A stretch of 5,013 nt of DNA, from contig JAISVD010000158.1 in the NCBI GenBank assembly GCA_031271875.1, positions 1-5,013 on the forward strand, read 5' to 3'. The DNA comes from Spirochaetaceae bacterium (lineage in GTDB: Bacteria > Spirochaetota > Spirochaetia > Treponematales > Treponemataceae). Below, in pieces: positions 1 through 5,013 of this stretch; the first letter of the stretch is position 1; every line of letters begins with the position of its first letter. Below the pieces are notes generated by a model, which was not told the origin of the DNA, did no database searches, and was given only the letters and a program-made list of their open reading frames with translations. Made by a program: the position numbers and the translations under genes.

Positions 1-716
1 CATATGAAAACCCTTCAATTCTTGCATCCGAAGATGGTCTGCATTTTTATGAGGAATTTGAAAACATAAACCCCCTTGTACCTGAGCCGTCAACAGATCA
101 CAATGATGATCCTGATCTGTTTTATGAAAATGGATCCTGGTACATATTGTATCTTGAAACATTGAGGCCGGAAAGACAGAATCTGCGGCTGCTGGAGAGT
201 AAAAACCGCAGGGATTGGTCAAACTCTATTGTCAGGGAAATGAAGCTTTCATCGGATGACAGCCTTTTTATGCTCTCGCCGTCATATATAGTTTACGATA
301 AAGCCTCTATTTTCTATGTAAACAGACAACCGACAGGCAACAGAATAGAATATATTACGTCAGCTTCCGGTATTCAGGATACATTCGGTTCCCCCTGTGT
401 CTTGAAAACAGATATGGATGACCTGAATCCCTGGCATATTGATATTATTAAAAGTACAGATAACATATTTTATATGCTCCTTACAACGATTTCCGTACAA
501 AAGAACAAGTTGAAACAATACAGTTTATATCTGGCAAAAAGCGAAAACCTGCGGGAGTGGACACTGTCTTCCCGGCAAATTCTTGCGTCCTCCTATAGGG
601 CAACAGGATGGATTATGCAGGATGATATGTATATCTATTTTTCAAGGGAAACACCGCTGATGAAAGCATGGCGTATAGGTGTATATAAAATAAAAATTTC
701 TGATTTTTTTGTTTGA
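1..716 (+). CDS. GH43/GH32-like five-bladed beta-propeller protein, 3' part only
   Basis: The reading frame is open from base 3 and runs off the left edge, so the N-terminus is missing; 237 residues are visible. A TTG at 147 is internal and is not the start, because the conserved motif lies before it. Visible residues 33-50 read H-N-D-D-P-D, then N-G-S-W-Y and I-L-Y. This is the 'DPD...G.WY..Y' blade signature of GH43/GH32/GH68-type propellers. Later blades are recognisable: S-P-S-Y-I-V-Y (about 93-99), P-W-H-I-D-I-I (about 143-149) and a final W-R-I-G-V-Y strand. Such proteins occur in polysaccharide biosynthesis clusters, often with no proven enzyme activity. The glycosyltransferase 7 bases downstream supports a role in surface glycan or exopolysaccharide metabolism (inference). 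The gene is AT-rich like its neighbour. Family membership is fairly secure; catalytic activity and substrate are unknown. Confidence 0.72.
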   Translation, partial: YENPSILASEDGLHFYEEFENINPLVPEPSTDHNDDPDLFYENGSWYILYLETLRPERQNLRLLESKNRRDWSNSIVREMKLSSDDSLFMLSPSYIVYDKASIFYVNRQPTGNRIEYITSASGIQDTFGSPCVLKTDMDDLNPWHIDIIKSTDNIFYMLLTTISVQKNKLKQYSLYLAKSENLREWTLSSRQILASSYRATGWIMQDDMYIYFSRETPLMKAWRIGVYKIKISDFFV

Positions 717-719
717 GGT
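715..719 (+). promoter_or_regulatory. Ribosome binding site deciding the glycosyltransferase start
   Basis: GAGGT overlaps the TGA stop of the upstream gene (714-716) and lies 4 bases before ATG 724. This fixes the start at ATG rather than the earlier TTG at 709, and it indicates translational coupling of the two genes. Confidence 0.75.
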
Positions 720-723
720 AAAA

Positions 724-1956
724 ATGAATATTGCGATGATAGTGAATTCCTTCCCGTCGGTATCAGAAAAATTTATTATTAATCAGGTCGTTTCCCTCAG
801 AAAACAGGGTGTACATGTTACAGTGTTTTCTTCTGTGGATACGACAGATACCAAGGTTCATAATGTATTTATTACTGAAAATCTTGAAGATATTACAATC
901 CATTTACATATTCCACGAAAACACTTATCCCGTGTGTTTCATATTTTCGGAATATTCTTAAAATTGCTTTTTACCCATCCGTATATTTTACTTAAAACTT
1001 TATCGGTAAAAAAATATAAATCCATGGTTTTGAATGGGAAAATACTTTTTTTCGCGGATTATTTTTCTTCGCAAAAAAAATCATTTGATATCGTTCATTG
1101 CCAATTCGGTCCGAACGGACTCATCGGAGCATTTCTCAAGGACTGTCATTTCGCGAAAAAACTTATTGTAACATTTCATGGGTCTGACATAAATGTATTT
1201 CCCGGGAAACATGGCTGCAATGTATATGAATATATGTTCAAAGTTGCGGATAAAATAACCTGCGGTACTGAGTTCATCAAGGAAAAGTTACGAAGCCACG
1301 GGTGTCCCACTGAAAAAATTGTGATTCTGCCCGTAGGTATACTGGCGTATCAGTATCCTGATGTAAAACCCCTCCGGGATTATCGGAGTCAAATTAACGT
1401 ATTATCAGTAGGAAGATTGATCCCATTAAAAGGATTCAATTATGCAATACAGGCAATTTGGGAAGTGAAAAAAAGTATCCCCGATATACAATACCGTATT
1501 GCAGGCGGCGGCTGTGATGAATACCGAAATGAATTAATGGAGCTCATTGATTCATTGAATTTGCGGGAGAATATCTTTCTGTTGGGAAATAAAGTGGATT
1601 CGGAAATTCTGGATTTGTATGCCGCAAGCGATATATTCATTTTTCCCAGTATAAAAGCGGATGACGGCGCGGAAGAGGGACAGGGGGTCGTTGTGCAGGA
1701 AGCGGAAGCCGCGTTTCTTCCTGTGATAGCCTCCCATATCGGAGGTATTGCGGAAGGTCTGATCGATTCCGTAACGGGCTATCTCGTACCGGAAAAGAAC
1801 TCCTTGGCTATTGCTGAAAAACTGCTTCTTCTGTGTTTACCTCAATCAAAGGAACTCCGTACAAAAATGGGACAAACAGCGCATGATTTTGCAATTGAAA
1901 GATACGACTGCAATAAACTCGCAGAAAGAATGATCTCTATTTATACGGATGTATAG
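724..1956 (+). CDS. Family 4 (GT-B) glycosyltransferase, polysaccharide biosynthesis
   Basis: It transfers a sugar from a nucleotide-sugar donor to a growing glycan in the cytoplasm, probably for surface or exopolysaccharide. The 410-residue length is typical for GT4. I chose ATG 724 over an in-frame TTG at 709, because GAGGT (715-719), overlapping the previous stop codon, sits 4 bases before it. The N-terminal GT-B half begins with a beta strand and then F-P-S-V-S-E-K-F-I (10-18), as in WcaL/AmsK-type exopolysaccharide transferases. H-G-S-D lies at 152-155. The C-terminal donor-binding half opens with V-G-R-L-I-P-L-K-G-F (229-238; R231 and K236 are the usual phosphate contacts). The E-x7-E motif is present at E318 and E326, followed by P-V-I-A-S and G-G-I-A-E-G. 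The gene is coupled to the propeller gene 7 bases upstream. It is AT-rich (19 G+C in the 60 bases at 901-960). The family call is secure; donor and acceptor cannot be told. Confidence 0.9.
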   Translation: MNIAMIVNSFPSVSEKFIINQVVSLRKQGVHVTVFSSVDTTDTKVHNVFITENLEDITIHLHIPRKHLSRVFHIFGIFLKLLFTHPYILLKTLSVKKYKSMVLNGKILFFADYFSSQKKSFDIVHCQFGPNGLIGAFLKDCHFAKKLIVTFHGSDINVFPGKHGCNVYEYMFKVADKITCGTEFIKEKLRSHGCPTEKIVILPVGILAYQYPDVKPLRDYRSQINVLSVGRLIPLKGFNYAIQAIWEVKKSIPDIQYRIAGGGCDEYRNELMELIDSLNLRENIFLLGNKVDSEILDLYAASDIFIFPSIKADDGAEEGQGVVVQEAEAAFLPVIASHIGGIAEGLIDSVTGYLVPEKNSLAIAEKLLLLCLPQSKELRTKMGQTAHDFAIERYDCNKLAERMISIYTDV

Positions 1957-2009
1957 CAGGAGATACCGCATTTTTTATCCTCCCTCTGGTATCATGAAAT
2001 AAGGTATTT

Positions 2010-2018
2010 TGATATACT
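2010..2018 (+). promoter_or_regulatory. Putative extended -10 promoter for the nucleotidase gene
   Basis: TGATATACT matches the extended -10 form TG-n-TATAAT with one mismatch. No good -35 lies 16-18 bases upstream, which is usual for extended -10 promoters. Transcription would begin near 2025 and leave a short leader before ATG 2063. No strong terminator is visible after the glycosyltransferase, only a 6-bp inverted repeat (GATACC 1962-1967 / GGTATC 1988-1993) with a 20-base loop. Readthrough from the upstream genes is therefore also possible. Confidence 0.4.
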
Positions 2019-2062
2019 GACTCTGTTACCGTTACTTGTTGTTATGATAAGGAGTTTCTAAC

Positions 2063-3643
2063 ATGAGAAAGTTATATTTGCCGTGTGCCGCCATCATTGC
2101 CTGTATCTTTTTTATGGCCTGTGCCGGAACATCTTCAGGAATAAAAGAGCGGGAATCTGTCAGCCGGGATCCAGGGGTCACGTATGAGCTTGTGGTGCTT
2201 CATACAAATGATCATCATGGTACGACACTATTGAAGGATAACGAGGGCGGCCTTGCACAACGCGCTTCATATATAAAAACTGTACGGGGCGGCAATGAAA
2301 ATGTGCTGCTGCTCGACGCGGGAGATATCAATACCGGAAGCGCACTATCAAATATGTTTAGTGCGGAGTCTGATATTCTGGCGTATAACCTCATGAAGTA
2401 TGACGCCGTTGCCATGGGAAATCACGAATTTGATAACGGGCTTGCTTTTTTCGAGGACCAGATGAAGCAGTCCGAATTTCCCTGGATCTCGGCTAATATA
2501 AAGAAATCCGATGGAAGTTATCTTGGTGCGCCGTATATAACCGTTGATTATGAAGGTTTTCGTGTGGGAATTTTCGGGATTACAACACTCCGGACGACAA
2601 AAATCGCCAGCCCCGATAAAAGCCTCAAATTCCTTGACGAGATGGAAACATCTAAACAGATAGTTCAGCTTCTGAAAGAGCGTGAAAAAGCCGATGTCAT
2701 TATTGCCCTTACACACCTGGGGCTTGTAAAGGAAGAAGATTCCCATATTACTTCCGTAGAGCTTGCTGAAAATGTCCCCGGAATAGATCTGATTATCGAC
2801 GGACATTCGCATACGCTCCTTGATGAACCTGTTATGGCCGGGGGAATCCCGATAGTATCCGCGAATGAGTGGGGCAGATATATAGGCCACGGCGTTCTCC
2901 ACATTAAGGATGGCGGTGTAACGGATTTTTCCTGGAATTCCGTTTTTGTTAACGCTTCTGATATCGATAACTTTCCGCCCGACCCGGAGGTGATGCATCT
3001 GCTCGCTCCGTATGTTGAAACAGCCTCTCTGGCCCTCAGAGAGGTGATTGGTGCTGCGGCGCAGACATTTGAGTTTGGCGACAGATTGAGCCGCAAAAAA
3101 GAGATTGCCCTCGGTAATCTTGTAAGCGACGCAACCACCTGGTATGTGCGATCAAAAGGCGTCGATGTGGACTTTGCTTTTCAGAATGGCGGAAATATAC
3201 GTACCGAACTGCCCGCCGGCGACATCACGAGAGAGCGGATAATGACTATTCTTCCCTTTGATAATTATATCTATGTGCTCACCCTGAAGGGAAGCGATGT
3301 GCTCGCGCTGTTTGATTTTATCGCAACCATTCCTCAGGGTGCGGGGGGCTTTCCCCAGATGTCCAAAGAGATTACATATACCGTCAATTATCAGACAGGA
3401 CGGGTTGAGAAGCTCAAGATTAACGGACAGCCTGTGGATGTTTCCAAAACATATAAAGTTGCGACAAATGACTATCTCGCAAAGGGCGGAGACGGATATG
3501 AGGTTCTTAAAAAGGCAACCGATACGTTCAATACATCGATAACCCTGACCAATGCCGTGATCGGCTATATCCAGCAGCTTCCGCAGCCGATTGTTCCTGT
3601 TATTGATGGAAGAATTACCATAATCGGGGGAATGGAGCTGTAA
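2063..3643 (+). CDS. UshA-family 5'-nucleotidase / UDP-sugar hydrolase lipoprotein
   Basis: It is a two-metal phosphohydrolase that removes phosphate from nucleotides, or splits UDP-sugars, outside the cytoplasm for nucleoside and phosphate salvage. At 526 residues it is close to UshA (about 550). A basic N-terminus, a hydrophobic stretch and F-M-A-C at 17-20 form a loose lipobox, so C20 is the likely lipidated residue. The metallophosphoesterase domain spans about 42-280. It carries T-N-D-H-H-G (48-53), G-D-I-N-T-G (87-92), G-N-H-E-F-D (119-124), T-H-L-G (217-220) and D-G-H-S-H (246-250). The expected metal ligands are all present: D50, H52, D88, N120, H218, H248 and H250. The C-terminal 5'-nucleotidase domain (about 330-500) has G-N-L-V-S-D-A (351-357), Q-N-G-G-N-I-R (374-380) and G-G-D-G-Y (475-479) for substrate binding. 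An SD, AAGGAG (2049-2054), lies 8 bases before the ATG. GC content is higher than in the genes to the left. It appears monocistronic and is closed by the terminator at 3701. The exact substrate is open. Confidence 0.92.
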   Translation: MRKLYLPCAAIIACIFFMACAGTSSGIKERESVSRDPGVTYELVVLHTNDHHGTTLLKDNEGGLAQRASYIKTVRGGNENVLLLDAGDINTGSALSNMFSAESDILAYNLMKYDAVAMGNHEFDNGLAFFEDQMKQSEFPWISANIKKSDGSYLGAPYITVDYEGFRVGIFGITTLRTTKIASPDKSLKFLDEMETSKQIVQLLKEREKADVIIALTHLGLVKEEDSHITSVELAENVPGIDLIIDGHSHTLLDEPVMAGGIPIVSANEWGRYIGHGVLHIKDGGVTDFSWNSVFVNASDIDNFPPDPEVMHLLAPYVETASLALREVIGAAAQTFEFGDRLSRKKEIALGNLVSDATTWYVRSKGVDVDFAFQNGGNIRTELPAGDITRERIMTILPFDNYIYVLTLKGSDVLALFDFIATIPQGAGGFPQMSKEITYTVNYQTGRVEKLKINGQPVDVSKTYKVATNDYLAKGGDGYEVLKKATDTFNTSITLTNAVIGYIQQLPQPIVPVIDGRITIIGGMEL

Positions 3644-3700
3644 TTCCGTAACTTGAGGGGAAAGTTCAGATTGCGGTAATCGGAACAATTCATTTTATGA

Positions 3701-3744
3701 AAGCCTGCCTGTCATGGTATACAAGCCATAGGGCAGGCTTTTTT
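3701..3744 (+). terminator. Rho-independent terminator after the nucleotidase gene
   Basis: Left arm AAGCCTGCC (3701-3709) pairs perfectly with GGCAGGCTT (3732-3740). A second inner stem, ATGG (3714-3717) with CCAT (3726-3729), closes an 8-base loop. The right arm runs into six T's (3739-3744). On the minus strand the stem is followed only by TTT and then mixed sequence, so termination of the convergent gene here would be weaker. Confidence 0.9.
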
Positions 3745-3812
3745 GTTCGGCCTTTCTCATTCAGTACCGGAGAAAACACATCGATAACCGTGCGCACAAT
3801 AGCGAGATGCGT

Positions 3813-4412
3813 TCAGACCCAATGTATCTTATCAGGTGCGTATTCTCTGAGATACACGTGACTGTATCTTCCCGAAGGCTGGACGCTGACCCCGTTCCCG
3901 AAATAGTTCCTGTGCAGGAACCATAATACATCCTGCATGTCCGCAAGGATATCTGAGATGGAAAAACGGAAATAGATTTCATATTCCGCGAGGATTGAAC
4001 GGAGCCGCTTGTCGGTCTGGAACTCTTCGTCGATGGCTTCCCGTATCTGTGACCGGAGGCCGCCGTACCATCCCTGATTTACCGCGAGAAGGTTCAGCGG
4101 GTCTTCGGCCTTCCGGTAATAGAGCTCATAGATACCGGAAACCGCCGGAACGCTCCTGACAATACTGTATTTATCCGCCTTTGTCAGCCGTGACCAGTGA
4201 AGTGTGAAATATCCCCTGCCGGGGATGCTGTTTTTCTGTTCAATTCTCCGTATTACCGGAGAATCTCCCGGGCGGGAAGTTTCCTGCATTATATATGTCA
4301 GTATACAGAAGGAGACCGCAAAAGTCAAAATAATTTTCCCCCTGGGGGAATTGATGATATCCCGCGTTTTTGCTGATTTTCCCTTGAGAATCCCATCTGA
4401 GGTTATAGACAA
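3813..4412 (-). CDS. Hypothetical membrane-anchored protein of unknown function
   Basis: I do not recognise this protein. The frame encodes up to 199 residues and stops with TGA at 3815-3813. An N-terminal tail with basic residues (R24, K26) precedes one hydrophobic segment at about 27-42, so the bulk (43-199) is probably outside the cytoplasm or periplasmic. The soluble part has no cysteine and has many aromatic residues. Local patterns include V-P-A-V-S-G-I-Y-E-L-Y-Y (88-99), G-W-Y-G-G-L-R (114-120) and a C-terminal W-F-L-H-R-N-Y (164-170). These weakly recall a degenerate GIY-YIG fold. The start is uncertain. TTG 4412 is the farthest possible non-ATG start of the usual kind and has no SD. 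Another TTG at 4328 has AGGGGG about 9 bases before it, but would remove the basic residues ahead of the membrane segment. The gene is convergent with the nucleotidase and divergent from the tRNA. It is GC-richer than the left part (33 G+C in 4081-4140). Long open frame and codon pattern support a real gene. Confidence 0.68.
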   Translation of the reverse strand: MSITSDGILKGKSAKTRDIINSPRGKIILTFAVSFCILTYIMQETSRPGDSPVIRRIEQKNSIPGRGYFTLHWSRLTKADKYSIVRSVPAVSGIYELYYRKAEDPLNLLAVNQGWYGGLRSQIREAIDEEFQTDKRLRSILAEYEIYFRFSISDILADMQDVLWFLHRNYFGNGVSVQPSGRYSHVYLREYAPDKIHWV

Positions 4413-4434
4413 ATACGCTGTAATTTGTTATTAT
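4406..4434 (+). promoter_or_regulatory. Sigma-70-type promoter of the tRNA-Cys gene
   Basis: A -35 box, TAGACA (4406-4411, 5 of 6 to consensus), is followed by exactly 17 bases and a -10 box, TATTAT (4429-4434, 5 of 6). Transcription should begin near 4441, about 5 bases before the mature tRNA. The -35 box overlaps the farthest possible start codon of the minus-strand gene (4410-4412). Confidence 0.75.
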
Positions 4435-4445
4435 TTATATATATT

Positions 4446-4517
4446 GGCGCCGTACCCAAGCGGTAAGGGAGAGGTCTGCAAAACCTTTATGCATCAGTTC
4501 GATTCTGATCGGCGCCT
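4446..4517 (+). tRNA. tRNA-Cys (anticodon GCA)
   Basis: The full cloverleaf can be drawn by hand. The acceptor stem GGCGCCG (4446-4452) pairs perfectly with CGGCGCC (4510-4516). The D stem CCC/GGG (4455-4457, 4467-4469) carries a GG-containing loop. The anticodon stem GAGGT/ACCTT (4471-4475, 4483-4487; one G-T pair) holds loop CTGCAAA with anticodon GCA at 4478-4480. A 5-base variable loop follows. The T stem ATCAG/CTGAT (4493-4497, 4505-4509) holds loop TTCGATT. The discriminator base is T (4517), the known U73 identity element of cysteine tRNAs. The CCA end is not encoded (GAG follows), so a CCA-adding enzyme is needed. It has its own promoter upstream and a terminator downstream. Confidence 0.97.
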
Positions 4518-4521
4518 GAGT

Positions 4522-4550
4522 AAAAAGTCTGCCACGGGCAGGCTTTTTTT
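4522..4550 (+). terminator. Rho-independent terminator after tRNA-Cys
   Basis: A 12-bp stem pairs AAAAAGTCTGCC (4522-4533) with GGCAGGCTTTTT (4537-4548), with one G-T pair and an ACG triloop. It ends in seven T's (4544-4550). It begins 5 bases after the tRNA and ends 20 bases before the next start codon. It should stop most transcripts from the tRNA promoter before the ACT gene. Confidence 0.88.
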
Positions 4551-4570
4551 GTTTCTGGGGGGCAGTAGAA

Positions 4571-4840
4571 ATGAATGCGATTATTACCGTTGTCGGCACC
4601 GACCAGGTTGGTATCATAGCAAAAGTAAGCGGCTGGCTTTCCGTTCATGATATAAATATCGTTGATATAAGCCAGACCGTTCTTTCGGGTAATTTTGTGA
4701 TGATGATGATGGCTGATCTGTCAAAATCTGATATACCTATTGAAGATATACGAAAGGGGCTGGATACACTCGGGAATGAACTTGATGTTGCGATCAATAT
4801 CATGCATGAACGGGTGTTCGGTGCGATGCACAGGATTTGA
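4571..4840 (+). CDS. Single ACT-domain protein (UPF0237-like)
   Basis: It is a stand-alone ACT domain of 89 residues, the usual size for the UPF0237 family. ACT domains form dimers or larger sheets and bind amino acids or similar small ligands. The precise role of this family is not established, and regulation is inferred. The first strand I-I-T-V-V-G (4-9) leads into T-D-Q-V-G-I-I-A (10-17). This is the glycine-bearing ligand loop between strand 1 and helix 1 that also occurs in the ACT domains of GcvR and PurU proteins. A second strand, I-N-I-V-D-I-S-Q (28-35), and a third containing four methionines (M44-M47) follow. The SD is a G-run (4557-4562), 8 bases before the ATG. Only 20 bases separate the start from the tRNA terminator, and no promoter is obvious there, so expression may come from readthrough. 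In other bacteria the partner downstream is often a PFL/UPF0210 protein; none begins in this window. Confidence 0.88.
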   Translation: MNAIITVVGTDQVGIIAKVSGWLSVHDINIVDISQTVLSGNFVMMMMADLSKSDIPIEDIRKGLDTLGNELDVAINIMHERVFGAMHRI

Positions 4841-4846
4841 GGGAGC

Positions 4847-4896
4847 CGCGGAACAAAGTTCCGTGCGGAATACATTCCGCTTCCGGTTGAACGGAA
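4847..4896 (+). repeat. Cluster of three adjacent hairpins sharing CGGAA/TTCCG arms
   Basis: Starting 7 bases after the ACT stop, three hairpins lie end to end. Hairpin 1 runs from 4847 to 4865: eight pairs including one G-T, loop AAA at 4855-4857. Hairpin 2 is GCGGAA (4865-4870) / TTCCGC (4875-4880), loop TACA. Hairpin 3 is TTCCG (4881-4885) / CGGAA (4892-4896), loop GTTGAA. Every arm contains CGGAA or its complement TTCCG, six copies in 48 bases, so arms from different hairpins can also pair. There is no T-run, so this is not a standard terminator. It could be an RNA stability element, an attenuator-like leader for a gene to the right, or a small intergenic repeat. Confidence 0.65.
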
Positions 4897-4905
4897 ATAG
4901 GTATT

Positions 4906-4927
4906 AGGAGGAATGATAAAAAGTTAG
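4906..4927 (+). other. Perfect Shine-Dalgarno with a four-codon ORF
   Basis: AGGAGG (4906-4911) is the best SD in the window. The only ATG near it (4913-4915) is 1 base away, too close for normal initiation, and its frame ends after M-I-K-S at TAG 4925-4927. No start codon lies 5-9 bases downstream. It may be a leader mini-ORF, the remains of a broken gene start, or chance. Confidence 0.25.
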
Positions 4928-5013
4928 TCAGAGAGCGGAAAATAGAGTACCCTGAAGGAAACATCTACAGGGGAAGGCTATAACTCGACATTTTTAGTGG
5001 TCGTTGGGAACAA
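4928..5013. other. Right-end stretch without a supported gene
   Basis: No frame on either strand gives a convincing start and an uninterrupted gene here. The plus frame through 4915-4980 encodes a short MORN-like peptide ending at TAA 4981-4983. The same frame continues L-D-I-F-S-G-R-W-E-Q to the window edge. This may be decayed coding sequence or the leader of a gene that starts beyond 5013. Confidence 0.3.

Noticed and set aside
709..723. TTG 709 as the start of the glycosyltransferase
   Set aside because: It overlaps the upstream gene without an SD, whereas ATG 724 has GAGGT at proper spacing and gives the usual N-terminus of the family.
1073..1080. A8 tract in the glycosyltransferase as a possible phase-variation site
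   Set aside because: The gene is AT-rich with several A and T runs of 7-8, the frame is intact, and nothing else points to switching.
1962..1993. GATACC/GGTATC inverted repeat after the glycosyltransferase as a terminator
   Set aside because: It has only six pairs, a 20-base loop and no T-run after it.
2348..2998. Long open frame (216 codons) on the minus strand opposite the nucleotidase gene
   Set aside because: It is antisense to a gene whose catalytic motifs are all intact and has no recognisable motif; it is a by-product of the plus-strand codons.
3152..3688. 178-codon minus-strand open frame over the end of the nucleotidase gene
   Set aside because: It lies opposite the conserved C-terminal nucleotidase domain, has no recognisable domain and no supporting SD.
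4204..4650. 148-codon plus-strand open frame crossing 4204-4650
   Set aside because: It runs through the minus-strand gene, the tRNA, its terminator and the ACT start, so it cannot be a real gene.
4790..4964. Minus-strand frame of about 54 codons starting at ATG 4964
   Set aside because: It overlaps the end of the ACT gene and reads through the hairpin cluster, with no SD or recognisable motif.

Overview
The window is ordinary bacterial chromosome: three complete protein genes on the plus strand, one on the minus strand, one gene cut by the left edge, and a cysteine tRNA. The organism cannot be fixed from 5 kb. A host-attached, possibly spirochaete-like bacterium fits several points. The nucleotidase signal peptide has a loose lipobox (F-M-A-C), the tRNA gene does not encode its CCA tail, and a MORN-like peptide appears near the right end. 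None of these points is decisive.

Left part (1-1956): the 3' end of a five-bladed beta-propeller protein resembling GH43/GH32 enzymes, followed 7 bases later by a family GT4 glycosyltransferase. The two are translationally coupled and very AT-rich, as is common at the end of a surface-polysaccharide biosynthesis cluster. Middle (2063-3643): a lipoprotein 5'-nucleotidase/UDP-sugar hydrolase of the UshA family, with its own extended -10 promoter and SD. A strong rho-independent terminator (3701-3744) follows it.

Right part: a convergent minus-strand gene (about 3813-4412) encodes a membrane-anchored protein I do not recognise, with a faint resemblance to a GIY-YIG domain. Divergent from it, a textbook promoter (TAGACA-17-TATTAT) drives tRNA-Cys(GCA), which is followed by a terminator. 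Only 20 bases after that terminator starts a small ACT-domain protein (UPF0237-like), which therefore appears to depend on readthrough from the tRNA promoter or on an unrecognised one. The last 170 bases hold no convincing gene. They contain three back-to-back hairpins built from six copies of one pentamer and its complement, then a perfect Shine-Dalgarno sequence leading only to a four-codon ORF and a frame-broken MORN-like peptide.

No CRISPR array, insertion sequence or integrase was found. I see no clearly new system. The most unusual parts are the hairpin cluster with its dead-end SD after the ACT gene, the tRNA-terminator-ACT arrangement, and the unknown membrane protein.
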